Source of the DNA: DASQFQ01 sp963722815
GTDB taxonomy: Bacteria; Actinomycetota; Thermoleophilia; Solirubrobacterales; Solirubrobacteraceae
DNA: 64,000 nucleotides
Reading direction: 5' to 3'
NCBI GenBank assembly: GCA_963722815.1
Contig: CAVROM010000004.1
Span: forward strand, 310,001 to 374,000
Part shown: piece by piece, positions 48,424-59,410 of the stretch
How positions within the stretch are numbered: position 1 is the first letter of the stretch
How the letters are laid out: every line of letters starts with the position of its first letter
Position numbers and translations under genes: made by a program
The notes under the pieces: model-generated
The model's input: the letters and a program-made list of their open reading frames with translations, nothing else
Database searches by the model: none
Told to the model about the DNA's origin: nothing

Positions 48424-48449
48424 AGGCCCCGGGATCCCGGGGCCTCTAG
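48420..48449 (+). terminator. 30-bp perfect palindrome, probable terminator of the SRPBCC gene
   Basis: Bases 48420-48449 form a perfect palindrome centred between 48434 and 48435; each half reads CTAGAGGCCCCGGGA up to the centre. It includes the SRPBCC stop codon TAG (48421-48423). The RNA would fold into a very stable GC-rich stem with a minimal loop. No U tract, as is usual in high-GC actinobacteria. Confidence 0.75.
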
Positions 48450-48599
48450 AGAGGATCTGGCATAGGCCGCCTCCTGTCGTGGTGCACTCGGCAGCACTGG
48501 TGGGGAGCCGTTCCGGCGGTCGCGGGCCGCCAGTCCCACACCCACGCCTTCCCGCTCCGCGCTCAAAGGGCGCCTATCGGCCTCGGCTGAGTGCTGCCA

Positions 48600-48632
48600 C
48601 GGAACGGCCCGGAGACGGTACCGGCCGTTCCG
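48600..48632 (-). terminator. Hairpin terminator of the glycolate operon
   Basis: Perfect 10-bp arms CGGAACGGCC (48600-48609) and GGCCGTTCCG (48623-48632) with a 13-nt loop, starting 3 nt after the aceB stop codon. The remaining ~150 bp up to the SRPBCC palindrome holds no gene I can support; it carries 9-bp inverted words GGCAGCACT (about 48490) and AGTGCTGCC (about 48591). Confidence 0.65.
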
Positions 48633-48635
48633 CGA

Positions 48636-50213
<1,578 letters not shown>

Positions 50214-50217
<4 letters not shown>

Positions 50218-51498
50218 CGGATCTCCTCGGGTCGCAGGTTGCGCTGCGAGGCGTCCAGCAGCGTCATCGGGTGGAAGATCGGGACCTCACGATCCATGTA
50301 CCCAGCGATCTGCAGGGCGCACCCCGGGTTGCCGGCGGCGATCGCGTCGGGCTCGGTGGCGGCGAGGTTGTCGGCCTTGCGCTTGCCCAGCTTGGCCGCG
50401 GCCTCCGGCTGCACGAGGTTGTAGATCCCGGCCGAGCCGCAGCAGATCTGCCACTCGTCGGGCTCGACCAGCTCGAGGTCGGGTATCGAACGCAGGAGCT
50501 CGCGCGGCGGCTCGCGCACGCCCTGGGCGTGGGCGAGGTGGCAGGCGTCGTGGTAGGCGACCTTGAGCGCAACGGGTGGCGGACGACGCGCGGCTCGCAG
50601 CTCGGCGAGCAGCTCTGACACGTCCTTGACCTTGGCGCTGAACGCCTCGGCGCGCTCGCTCCACTCGGGGTCGTCCGCCAGCAGGTGCGCGTAGTCCTTC
50701 ATCCCCGAGCCGCAGCCGGCGACGTTGACGGCGATCGCATCGAAGTCCTCGTAGGCCTCGATCGTCTCGCGCGCCAATGCGAGCGCCTCGTCCTCGAGCC
50801 CCGCGTGCATCATCAGCGAGCCGCAGCAGCGCGGCGAGCGCGGCGCGTGGACCTCGAAGCCCTCGGCGGCCAGCACGCGCACCGTGGCGGCGTTGACGTC
50901 GCCGAAGAACACGCGGTTGATGCAGCCCTGCATCAGCGCGATCCGGCCGCGCGACTCGCCGCGGGCCGGCGTCAGCTTCGGGAGCTGCCGGAACGCGGCG
51001 CTCGCGGGGACGTCGGGGGCCAGCCCGAGCAGCGACTGCAGCTTCGGGATCGGGAGCTTGCCGAGCGCGTCGTTGAGGCCGGTCTTCTGCTGCAGCGCCA
51101 GCACCGGCACCAGCGCGCGCAGCCGCCCGGGGTGGGTGAAGAGCTCGAAGATCCCGCGCCGCCACGCGCGCTGCCACAGCGGGCGGTCGTAGTTGCGCTC
51201 GAGCTGCGGCCGCGTCTGCTCGATCAGCTTGTCGTACTGGACGCCCGACGGGCAGGCGGTCACGCACGCCATGCAGCCGAGGCAGCGGTCGAAGTGGGTG
51301 ACCATCTCGTCCGAGAGCTCGGCGTCCTCGTGGCCGACCCGCATCAGCACGATGCGGCCGCGCGGCGAGTCCATCTCCTCCTCGAACGTCAGGTAGCTCG
51401 GGCACGTCGGCAGGCAGAAGCCGCAGTGCACGCAGTCCTTGATCAGCTCCGGGTCCGGCGGGCGGTGCTCGTCCCAGGCGCGCCTCGACCAGATCCAT
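50214..51498 (-). CDS. glcF: Glycolate oxidase iron-sulfur subunit, with one apparent +1 frameshift at the N-terminus
   Basis: A ~427-residue electron-transfer subunit with two [4Fe-4S] motifs (CVHCGFCLPTCPSY and CLGCMACVTACPSG) and two CCG domains (SPRCCGSLMMHAG; the second keeps ICCGSAGIYN). ATG 51498 starts MDLVE, and the next residues of the family (RAWDEHRPPDPELIKDC) are in the neighbouring frame; removing one base in GAGGCGCGC near 51483 joins them. Without repair the only start would be inside the first cluster motif, so the indel is probably a sequence error. The start overlaps the glcE stop (TGATG) and the stop overlaps aceB. Confidence 0.92.
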
Positions 51499-52715
51499 CA
51501 GATGCCTCCCAGATAGGCGCCGGGGCGGAAGATGCGGTGGGTGTCGAAGCGCTCCTTGATGCGGCGCATGACCTGCAGCGCGCCCGCGTCGACAGGGCCC
51601 CAGGGATCGAAGTCGCTGCGCAGGCCGGCGGGGCCGTCGAGCAGTACGACCGGCCGCGGCTGCAGCGCATCGCGGACGTCGGTGGCGCGCCGCGCGAGCT
51701 CGCCGGCGTCGAGCGCGATCCACGAGAGCCCGTGGGCGGCGCGCGAGACGAGCGAGCCCTCCGCCCGCTCGGCCACGCGGATCGCGGTGGCGAGGTCGGT
51801 CACGCGGCCGGAGACCTTGAGCACGGCGCCGCCCCCCGCCGACGACCCCTCGCCCTCGACCGACGCCGCCCTCTGCGCCGCGCGAAGCGCGGCCCAGAGA
51901 TCGTCGTCATCGTCGGTCGTCTGAACACTTTCGAGGCCCGCCTCGCGCATGCGCCCGGCCGCGACCTCGGCCTGGTCGCCCGCGCTCGCCCCGCCGAAGC
52001 GCACGAGCAGGCGACCTGAGCCCTGCTGCCAGGCGGCGTCGAGCGAGTCGGCCTCGAGCGGGAGCGCGGCCAGCTTCGTCGCGGCGGCGGCGAGCACGTC
52101 GGCGTCGTCGCTCGCGCCGAACGCGGTCGCGGTGGCGACCGGCTTGGGGTGCAGCCGCACGGTGACGTCGAGGATCAGGCCGAGCGTCCCGTACGAGCCG
52201 GTGAACAGCTTGCCGAGGTCGTAGCCCGCGACGTTCTTGATCACCTTCGAGCCCGCCTTCGCGATCGTGCCGTCGGACAGCGCGAGCGTGATGCCGAGGA
52301 CGAGGTCGCGCACGCCGCCGTAGCGGTGGCGCAGCGGGCCGGAGTCGGCCGCCGCCACGAGGCCGCCGATCGTCGTCGCGTCACCCGCGCCGAGCGGCGG
52401 GTCGAGCGCGAACATCTGCCCCGCCTCGGCGAACAGCGCCTGTGCCTCGGCCAGCGGCACGCCGGCCTGCAGGACCGCGGTCAGGTCGCCCTCGTTGTGC
52501 TCGAGGATCTTCGCCATCCCGGCGGTCTCGAGCTCGACCGCGATCGGCTCGCCGATGCCGCCCCAGTCGAGCTTCGTGCGCCCGCCCACGGGCCGGACCG
52601 CGCGCCCCGCCTCCCCGAGCGAGCGCAGCAGCTCAGCCGCCTCCTCGGGCGAGCCGGGCCGCTCCGTCGTCACCTCTGCACCTGCTCGGCCGAGGCCTCG
52701 TCCCGCCGTCGCCAC
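51498..52715 (-). CDS. glcE: Glycolate oxidase FAD-binding subunit
   Basis: A 405-residue FAD-binding subunit of glycolate oxidase: PVGGRTKLDWGG (pyrophosphate binding), ATIGGLVAAADSGPLRHRYGGVRDLVLG, the SKVIKNVAGYDLGKLFTGSYGTLGLI block and the C-terminal RIKERFDTHRIFRPGAYLGG, which is diagnostic for GlcE. It acts with GlcD and GlcF at the membrane to oxidise glycolate to glyoxylate. The GTG at 52715 shares a base with the glcD stop (TAGTG); a GTG about 40 nt further in is an alternative start. Confidence 0.93.
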   Translation of the reverse strand: MATAGRGLGRAGAEVTTERPGSPEEAAELLRSLGEAGRAVRPVGGRTKLDWGGIGEPIAVELETAGMAKILEHNEGDLTAVLQAGVPLAEAQALFAEAGQMFALDPPLGAGDATTIGGLVAAADSGPLRHRYGGVRDLVLGITLALSDGTIAKAGSKVIKNVAGYDLGKLFTGSYGTLGLILDVTVRLHPKPVATATAFGASDDADVLAAAATKLAALPLEADSLDAAWQQGSGRLLVRFGGASAGDQAEVAAGRMREAGLESVQTTDDDDDLWAALRAAQRAASVEGEGSSAGGGAVLKVSGRVTDLATAIRVAERAEGSLVSRAAHGLSWIALDAGELARRATDVRDALQPRPVVLLDGPAGLRSDFDPWGPVDAGALQVMRRIKERFDTHRIFRPGAYLGGI

Positions 52716-54197
52716 TAGAACCTCTCGGCGAGCCCGGCGGCTTCCAGCGGGTGGACCCGGTACGGGCCCGGGACCTCGCCGCACAGGCGCGGCGTGGGCA
52801 TCACCTTCGTCGGGTTGGCGAGCCCCGCGGGATCGAACGCGCAGCGCAGGCGCTGGAACGCGGCCAGGTCGGGCTCGTCGAACATCTTCGGCATGTGCTT
52901 CTTCTTGTCGACCCCGACGCCGTGCTCGCCGGTGATCGAGCCGCCGGCCTCCAGGCAGGCGTCGAGGATCAGGCCGGAGAGCTCCTCGGCCTTCTCCGCC
53001 TCGCCCTCCTTGCGTCCGTCGTAACAGACGAGCGGGTGCAGGTTCCCGTCCCCGGCGTGGAAGACGTTGGCGACCTGCATTCCGTACTCCTTCGACAGCT
53101 CGTCGAGGCGCTCGAGCACCTCGGGCAGCTTGGTGCGCGGGATCACGCCGTCCTGCACGAAGTAGTTCGGGGCGATCCGGCCCATCGCGGGGAAGGCGGC
53201 CTTGCGCGTCTTCCAGAACAGCTGGCGCTCGGCCTCGTCCCTGGCGATGCGAATGTCGTCGGAGCCGCACTGCTCGCAGATCTGCACGACCTCGTCGAAG
53301 CGCGCCTCGCACTCGCGCTCGGCGCCGTCGAGCTCGATCAGCAGCGCCGCGGCGCGGCCGACCGGGTAGCCGGCGTGAGCCATCTGCTCGGACGCCTCGA
53401 TCGCGAGCTCGTCCATCATCTCGATCGCACCCGGCACCACGCCGGCGGCGACGATCTCGGAGACGACCTTGCCGGCGTCGCTGGTGGAGTCGAAGAAGGC
53501 GACCAGCGTCTTCGTCGTCTCCGGCGCCGGCACGACCCGCAGCCAGGCCTTGGTGGCGATGCCGAGCGTGCCCTCGGAGCCGACGAACGCGCCCATCAGG
53601 TCGTAGCCGGGGGTGTCGAGCTCCTTGCCGCCGAGCTGGATCATCTCGCCGTCGGGCATCACGATCTCGAGCCCGCACACGTAGTTGGTCGTGAACCCGT
53701 ACTTGAAGCAGTGTGCGCCGCCCGAGTTCTCGGCCAGGTTGCCGCCGATCGAGCAGACGATCTGGCTCGACGGGTCGGGCGGATAGAAGAAGTCGGGCGC
53801 GACGGCGCCGGTGACCTCGAGGTTGGTGACGCCCGGCTCGACGCACACGCGCTGGTTCTCGAGGTCGACGTCGAGCACGCGCTTCATGCGCGAGAGCACG
53901 ATCAGGATCCCGTCGGAGATCGGCAGCGCGCCGCCGGAGAGGCCGGAGCCCGCGCCGCGCGCCACGAACGGCACGTCGGCGGCCGCGCACGCGCGCACGA
54001 CCGCCTGCACCTCCTCGGCGCTGCCCGGCAGCACCGCCGCCGCGGGCACGCCCTTGTACTGGAGCAGCCCGTCCGACTCGTAGGTCCGCAGCTGGTGCGC
54101 CTGCGTGTAGACCCACTCGTCGCCGACGGCCTCGCGCAGCTCGGCGACGAGCGGCGTCAGGTCCTTGCGCTTGCTCCAGTTCCGGCGCGACGCTCAC
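52715..54197 (-). CDS. glcD: Glycolate oxidase catalytic subunit, with one apparent frameshift at the start
   Basis: FAD-dependent catalytic subunit (repaired length ~493 residues). Motifs: VPFVARGAGSGLSGGALP, CSIGGNLAENSGGAHCFKYG, LMGAFVGSEGTLGIATKAWL, VFHAGDGNLHPL and TGEHGVGVDKK. The first ~50 residues (NWSKRKDLTPLVAELREAVG, HQLRTYESDGLLQYKG) are in frame with the body but have no start codon, while GTG 54197, overlapping the lldP stop as GTGA, is one base out of frame; removal of one G near 54185 joins them. D-lactate dehydrogenase is an alternative activity, but glcE, glcF and aceB favour glycolate. Confidence 0.92.
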
Positions 54198-55443
54198 TTG
54201 TCCCCGACCACCATCCAGTCAAGTATCCCGGTCGACTGCAGGTAGATGATCACGCACATGGCGAGGATGAGCACGATGCTCCAACCGACCACCTTCCGGA
54301 AGAGCACGCCCTCCTGGCCGCCCATGCCGACTGCGGCAGCGCCAATGGCGAGGTTCTGGGGCGAGATCATCTTGCCGAGCACACCGCCGGACGAGTTCGC
54401 GGCGGCGAGCAGCGTCGGCGAGTAGCCGGCCTTCTGCGCGGCCGCGACCTGCAGCGTGCCGAACAGCGAGTTCGACGAGGTGTCGGAGCCTGTCACCGCC
54501 ACGCCGAGCCAGCCGATGATCCCGGACAGGAACGGCAGGATGCCGGACGCGCCGGCGATCCACGGCCACCGCGGCGCCCGCGATCGCGGGCTGTGGGCCG
54601 CGGCCGTTGGCCTCGCCGTGCAGCGGCTCGCTCGGGCTCCAGACCTGGACGAGCGCCACGATGGAGGCAGCGGAGAGCAGCGACGCGACGATGTCGGTGA
54701 GTTCGACCGAGATGTAGTTCGAGCACACGAACTGGCCGATCGCGAACGTGAGGCCGCCGACGATCGCGGCCGGCCACGCCTGCCGGATCCCGCGCCCGCC
54801 GTCGACCATCCCGACGAGGATCAGCGGCACGACCAGCGCCAGCAGCGGCGTCTGGCGGCCGACCATGGCGCCGAGGTCGTCCTGGGGGAGGCCGGTGACC
54901 TGCGCGAGCGTGACGATCGGGATCGCGATCGCGCCGAACGCGACCGGCGCGGTGTTGGCGACCAGCGCCACGGAGGCGGCCTTGATCGGCTCGAAGCCGA
55001 GCGCGATCAGCATCACCGCGGTGATGGCGACCGGCGTGCCGAAGCCGGCCAGCGCTTCGAGGAGCGCGCCGAACGAGAAGGCGATGATCGGGGCCTGGAC
55101 GCGCTGGTCGTCCGAGACGCGGTTGAACGCGCGCCGGAGCACGGCGAAGTGGCCCGTCTCGACCGTCATGTTGTAGATCCACAACGCGACGAAGACGATG
55201 TACATGATCGGGAAGATCCCGAAGGCGGCGCCCTCGAGGCCGCTGTCGAGCGCCTGCCCGACCGGCATCGAGTAGACGATGATCGCGATGAGGAGCGCAG
55301 CGAGCAGCGCGATCAGCGAGGCCCAGTGCGCCTTCATCTTCACCCCGCCGAGGAGCACGAACAGCACGACGATCGGTATCGCGGCGACGAGCGAGCTGGC
55401 GAACAGCGAGTCGCCGACCGGGGTCAAGTACCTGCTTGTACAT
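54194..55443 (-). pseudogene. lldP: L-lactate/glycolate permease, two frameshifts and an apparent internal deletion
   Basis: The start is ATG 55443 with a GGGAGG Shine-Dalgarno 7 nt upstream (MYKQVLDP), joined after one extra G (near 55423) to VGDSLFASSLVAAIPIVVLF and about nine membrane helices (AFSFGALLEALAGFGTPVAI is the family signature). A second frame change near 54565 leads to WIAGASGILPFLSGIIGWLG, VAVTGSDTSSNSLFGTLQ and the C-terminus. Repaired, the protein has only ~415 residues; LldP/GlcA are about 550, and the missing ~130 residues fall exactly at the second junction. It is therefore either a deleted pseudogene or a local misassembly. It heads the glycolate operon. Confidence 0.8.
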
Positions 55444-55503
55444 GCCTCATCCTCCCGTTGAGGGCCTCTCCCTCTCCGGGACGTACCCCGGGTGCCCCTG
55501 CAC

Positions 55504-55509
55504 TACGCT
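55504..55509 (+). promoter_or_regulatory. -10-like element of lutABC
   Basis: TACGCT, 10 nt before the GTG of lutA, in the 76-bp gap to the divergent lldP. Confidence 0.4.
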
Positions 55510-55519
55510 CCCGCGGACC

Positions 55520-56191
55520 GTGCGGGTCGCGCTGTTCGTCACCTGTTTCAACGACACGCTGTTCCCGGCCACGGGGCGCGCGGTGGTCGAGCTGCTCGAG
55601 CGGCTCGGGGTCGAGGTCGAGTTCCCCGAGGCACAGACGTGCTGCGGCCAGATGCACGGCAACTCGGGCTACGCGGACCATGGCGACGGGTTGGCCGAGC
55701 GCTGGCGGCGGGTGTTCGCCGCCTACGACACGGTCGTCTCCCCGAGCGCGTCGTGCACCGCGTTCCTGCGCGAGAAGGGGGTCGAGCGGGTGTTCGAGCT
55801 GACCGAGTTCCTGGTCGACGAACTTGGCGTGGAAGACGTCGGCGCCTCCTTCCCGCACCGCGTCGCCTACCACCCGACGTGCCACTCCCTGCGGCCGCTG
55901 CAGGTGGGCGACCGGCCGCTGCGGCTGCTGCGCGCGGTGCAGGGGATCGACCTGGTGGAGATCGAGGACGCGCAGGAGTGCTGCGGCTTCGGCGGCACGT
56001 TCGCGGTCAAGAACGCGGACACGTCGATGGCGATGCTCTCGGACAAGCTGCGGCACCTGCTCGACACGCGCGCGGAGGTGTGCACCTCGGCCGACAACTC
56101 GTGCCTGATGCACCTCGGCGGCGCGCTGCGGCGGCAGCGGGCCGGCGTGCGGACCGTCCATCTGGCGGAGATACTGGCGGCCCGGGAATGA
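55520..56191 (+). CDS. lutA: Lactate utilization protein A (CCG-domain Fe-S subunit)
   Basis: A 223-residue protein with two CCG domains: VALFVTCFNDTLFPATGRA ... EAQTCCGQMHGNSGY and YHPTCHSL ... DAQECCGFGGTFAVKN, the standard LutA/YkgE layout. With LutB and LutC it oxidises L-lactate to pyruvate in bacteria without LldD. GTG 55520 is used because homology starts there; an in-frame ATG at 55436 would add a proline-rich leader with no family match. It diverges from lldP, so uptake and oxidation of lactate may share control. The stop overlaps the lutB start. Confidence 0.93.
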   Translation: MRVALFVTCFNDTLFPATGRAVVELLERLGVEVEFPEAQTCCGQMHGNSGYADHGDGLAERWRRVFAAYDTVVSPSASCTAFLREKGVERVFELTEFLVDELGVEDVGASFPHRVAYHPTCHSLRPLQVGDRPLRLLRAVQGIDLVEIEDAQECCGFGGTFAVKNADTSMAMLSDKLRHLLDTRAEVCTSADNSCLMHLGGALRRQRAGVRTVHLAEILAARE

Positions 56192-57558
56192 AGGGATTTC
56201 CGGCCGCGGCGCACGAGACCCTGCAGGACGCCCAGCTCCGGCGCAACCTCGGCAAGGCGACCACGACGATCCGCGCGAAGCGGCTCGCCACGATCGCGGA
56301 GCTCGACGACTGGGAGGCGCTGCGGGCGGCCGGCTCGGCGATCAAGGCGCGGACGATGGCGACGCTGCCCGAGCAGCTCGAGCGGCTCGAGGCGTCGGTG
56401 CAGCGGGCCGGGGGCGTCGTCCACTGGGCGCGCGACGCCGCCGAGGCGAACGCGATCGTGGCGGGCATCGCGGGCGATCACGGAGCGGGCGAGGTGATCA
56501 AGGTCAAGTCGATCGCGACCGACGAGATCGGGCTCAACGACGCCCTTGCCGCCCAGGGCATCGAGGCGATCGAGACCGATCTGGCCGAGCTGATCATCCA
56601 GCTCGCGGGCGAGGAGTCGTCGCACATCCTCGTGCCGGCCATCCACAAGAACCGCGCCGAGATCCGGCGGCTGTTCGAGCGCACGATCGCCCAGGGGCAG
56701 AACCTCGGGTGGGAGGCGAGCGGGATCGCCGAGGCGGCCCGGCGCCACCTGCGCGAGAAGTTCCTGACCGTGGGAGTGGCGGTCTCCGGCGCGAACTTCG
56801 GGATCGCCGAGACGGGGACCGTCGCGGTGGTCGAGTCCGAGGGCAACGGGCGCATGTGCACGACGCTGCCCGAGGTGCTCGTGACGGTGATGGGGATCGA
56901 GAAGCTGCTGCCGGAGTGGCGCGACCTCGAGGTCTTCCTCCAGCTGCTGCCGCGCTCCTCGACCGCCGAGCGGATGAACCCGTACACGTCGCTGTGGACC
57001 GGCGTGCGCGAGGACGACGGGCCGAAGGAGTTCCACCTCGTCCTGCTCGACAACGGCCGCACACAGACGCTGGCCGACGAGGTCGGGCGCCAGGCGCTGC
57101 ACTGCATCCGCTGCTCCGCCTGCCTGAACGTGTGCCCCGTGTACTCGCGCGCGGGCGGCGCGGCCTACGAGTCGGTCTATCCGGGCCCGATCGGCGCGAT
57201 CCTCACCCCGCAGCTGCGCGGCCTCGACCAGGCGCCGACGCTGCCGTGGGCCTCGTCGCTGTGCGGCGCCTGTTACGAGGCGTGCCCGGTCAAGATCGAC
57301 ATCCCGAGCGTGCTGGTCCACCTGCGCGGGCGCGTCGTGCGCGAGCAGAAGAAGCGCACCGATCCGGAGAAGCTGGCGATGGACGCGGTGGGCAAGGTCT
57401 TCTCGTCGCAGAAGCGCTACGAGGGGGCGCAGAAGCTCTCGAAGCTCGGCCGCGGCCCGCTCGGCAAGCTGCCGGTGCCCGGCTGGAGCGGGATGCGGGA
57501 CCTGCCGCAGGTCCCCGACCACACGTTCAGGGAGTGGTGGCGTGACCGCGCGCGATGA
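56188..57558 (+). CDS. lutB: Lactate utilization protein B (Fe-S/LUD domain)
   Basis: A 456-residue LutB/YkgF protein. The N-terminal ~300 residues are a LUD domain (VIKVKSIATDEIGLNDAL, ESSHILVPAIHKNRAEI, VAVSGANFGIAETGTVAVVES, RMCTTLPEVLV), followed by two ferredoxin motifs (CIRCSACLNVCPVY and CGACYEACPVKI) and the usual PGWSGMRDLP tail end. It transfers electrons from lactate oxidation. ATGA overlap with lutA at the start and with lutC at the end indicates coupled translation. All motifs are intact, in contrast to the neighbouring frameshifted operon. Confidence 0.95.
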   Translation: MKGFPAAAHETLQDAQLRRNLGKATTTIRAKRLATIAELDDWEALRAAGSAIKARTMATLPEQLERLEASVQRAGGVVHWARDAAEANAIVAGIAGDHGAGEVIKVKSIATDEIGLNDALAAQGIEAIETDLAELIIQLAGEESSHILVPAIHKNRAEIRRLFERTIAQGQNLGWEASGIAEAARRHLREKFLTVGVAVSGANFGIAETGTVAVVESEGNGRMCTTLPEVLVTVMGIEKLLPEWRDLEVFLQLLPRSSTAERMNPYTSLWTGVREDDGPKEFHLVLLDNGRTQTLADEVGRQALHCIRCSACLNVCPVYSRAGGAAYESVYPGPIGAILTPQLRGLDQAPTLPWASSLCGACYEACPVKIDIPSVLVHLRGRVVREQKKRTDPEKLAMDAVGKVFSSQKRYEGAQKLSKLGRGPLGKLPVPGWSGMRDLPQVPDHTFREWWRDRAR

Positions 57559-58145
57559 GGTTCTCGGCGCGCGTCCGCTCTGCGCTCGGCGAGGCGCCGG
57601 CTGTGCCGGAGGTGCCACGGGACTACCACGGCCCGGGCGCGGCGGCGGCAGACGTGGAGCTGTTCTGCGAGCGGGTTGCCGACTACAAGGCGACCGTCCA
57701 CCGCACGACCCCCGACGACCTTGCCGCGCGCATCAAGGCCGTGTGCGCGGCGCACGGCGCCACACGGCTCGCGGGGACGATCGAGGGCTTCGAGGACGCC
57801 GCGCTCGGCGCGCGCGAACTCGACGCGCTCGACGGCGTCGTCACCGGCTGCGCGCTGGGGATCGCCGAGACCGGGACGATCGTGCTCGACGGCGCCGAAG
57901 CCTCGGGCCGCCGCGCGCTGACGCTCGTGCCCGACCTGCACGTCTGCGTCGTCCACGAGGAGCAGATCGTCGCCTCCGTGCCCGACGCCGTCGACCGCCT
58001 CGCCGAGGCGGCCCGCGCCGGGCGCCCGATCACGCTGGTGTCGGGGCCGTCGGCGACGTCGGATATCGAGCTCGATCGGGTGGAGGGGGTTCACGGTCCC
58101 CGGCGCCTGGAAGTGCTCGTCGTAGCGCCAGCGCCGCGAGCATGA
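57555..58145 (+). CDS. lutC: Lactate utilization protein C (LUD domain)
   Basis: A 196-residue LUD-domain protein: RFSARVRSALGEAP at the start, GCALGIAETGTIVLDG and RRALTLVPDLHVCVVHEEQIV in the middle and TLVSGPSATSDIELDRVEGVHGPR at the end, the diagnostic LutC/YkgG closing motif. It is the third subunit of the lactate oxidation complex. Its last ~115 bp overlap the convergent GT39 gene; because the LutC C-terminus is conserved, it is the tail of the GT39 protein that is dispensable. Confidence 0.94.
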   Translation: MRFSARVRSALGEAPAVPEVPRDYHGPGAAAADVELFCERVADYKATVHRTTPDDLAARIKAVCAAHGATRLAGTIEGFEDAALGARELDALDGVVTGCALGIAETGTIVLDGAEASGRRALTLVPDLHVCVVHEEQIVASVPDAVDRLAEAARAGRPITLVSGPSATSDIELDRVEGVHGPRRLEVLVVAPAPRA

Positions 58146-59355
58146 CGATGAACGGGTCGATCCCCGTCCGGTAGCGCGGCGTCTCCACCACCAGGAACAC
58201 GACGCTCAGGTAGAGCAGGACCGGCACCATCCACACGAACAGCGGCGTCCGTCGCGCGAGCTTCGTGAACGCGCCCGCCAGCGCCAGCAGCGCGAACACC
58301 CAGAAGCAGATCACCCCGGCGTTGGCCCACCCCGCGGTGACGCTGACCGTCGACGCCGTATGCCGCGACCAGTCGAGCCCGCCGAGCTCGAACATCCGCA
58401 GCGTCGTCCACTCCGCGACCTTTGCGACGTAGGTCGGGTGCTTGCGGATGTAGGCCTTCGAGCGCGCACGGAGGATGTCCTCGACCGCCGGCTCGGGGAT
58501 CGTGCCGAGGCGCGCGTAGACGTCGCGGTACTCCGGGATGTGGAAGAGCGCACGCCAGGAAGCCGGGTTCTCCTTGTCGAGCCGCGCCTGGTCGTTGTAG
58601 GTGCCCGCCAGCGCGGAGCCGAGCTGCGTCGAGACCGGGATGAAGCGGTCGAAGACGACCGCGTTGCGGATCGTCCACGGCGAGATCGTGAGCAGCGCAA
58701 GCACGACGAGCAGCGCGGGCGCGGCGAGGGCGCGCGCCGACCAGCGGGGCCGCACCGTCCACACCGCCAGCCCGAGTGGCAGCAGCAACACCAGCGCGTT
58801 CGCGCGCGTCAGGCACGTCAGCCCGGCGAGCACGCCCGCTGTCACCACCCAGCGCCAGCGATGCGTCGAGCGCCGGTGCTGGATTGCCGCCGCCAGCGCG
58901 CCGAGGAGCAGCAGCGCGAACAGCGGCTCGGACATCACGGCGCCGCCGACCAGGATCAGCGGTATGTAGACCGCCGCAGCCGCCATCGCGAGCAGCATCA
59001 CCCGCCGCCCCCACAACTGGCGGGCGATCACCCCGATCATCGCCACGATCAACGTCCCGATCAGGACCCCGAGGATGCGCGCCGGGACGACGCGCTCGTG
59101 CTTCGTGCCGTGCTCGACGCCCGCGACCTTGTAGACGCCGGCGAGCAGGAGGGGGTAGGCGGGGGGCCGGAACGTGGTCGCGCGCCCGTGTGCGAGCGGC
59201 CACCCGTCGCCTGCGGCGACCGTCCGTGCGGCACGGTCGTAGTCGGTGGCGTCGTGGACGAGCTCGTAGCCGGGGGTGGCGACCATGTAGCCCACGCGCA
59301 GCAGGAGCGCGAGCAGCAGGATCAGCCAGGCGGCGGTGGGGAGGGGGTTCTTCAT
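58030..59355 (-). CDS. GT39/ArnT-like membrane glycosyltransferase
   Basis: A 441-residue protein with about ten membrane helices. The first periplasmic loop has LVHDATDYDRAARTVAAGDGW and TFRPPAYPLLLAGVY, resembling PMT_2 family enzymes, which use an acidic residue in that loop to transfer sugars from polyprenyl phosphate. A large extracytoplasmic segment (~245-320, TQLGSALAGTYNDQARLD) interrupts the helices. The last ~25 residues (GAGDREPPPPDRARYP) lie over lutC and look non-conserved. The donor and acceptor are unknown; protein or cell-wall glycan mannosylation is one option. Confidence 0.82.
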   Translation of the reverse strand: MKNPLPTAAWLILLLALLLRVGYMVATPGYELVHDATDYDRAARTVAAGDGWPLAHGRATTFRPPAYPLLLAGVYKVAGVEHGTKHERVVPARILGVLIGTLIVAMIGVIARQLWGRRVMLLAMAAAAVYIPLILVGGAVMSEPLFALLLLGALAAAIQHRRSTHRWRWVVTAGVLAGLTCLTRANALVLLLPLGLAVWTVRPRWSARALAAPALLVVLALLTISPWTIRNAVVFDRFIPVSTQLGSALAGTYNDQARLDKENPASWRALFHIPEYRDVYARLGTIPEPAVEDILRARSKAYIRKHPTYVAKVAEWTTLRMFELGGLDWSRHTASTVSVTAGWANAGVICFWVFALLALAGAFTKLARRTPLFVWMVPVLLYLSVVFLVVETPRYRTGIDPFIVMLAALALRRALPGAGDREPPPPDRARYPTSPTAPTPA

Positions 59356-59410
59356 GAACTCTTATGCGGCTCTCCGACCGCTCTTAGACGGGCAGCGGAT
59401 GCTCGCGCCC

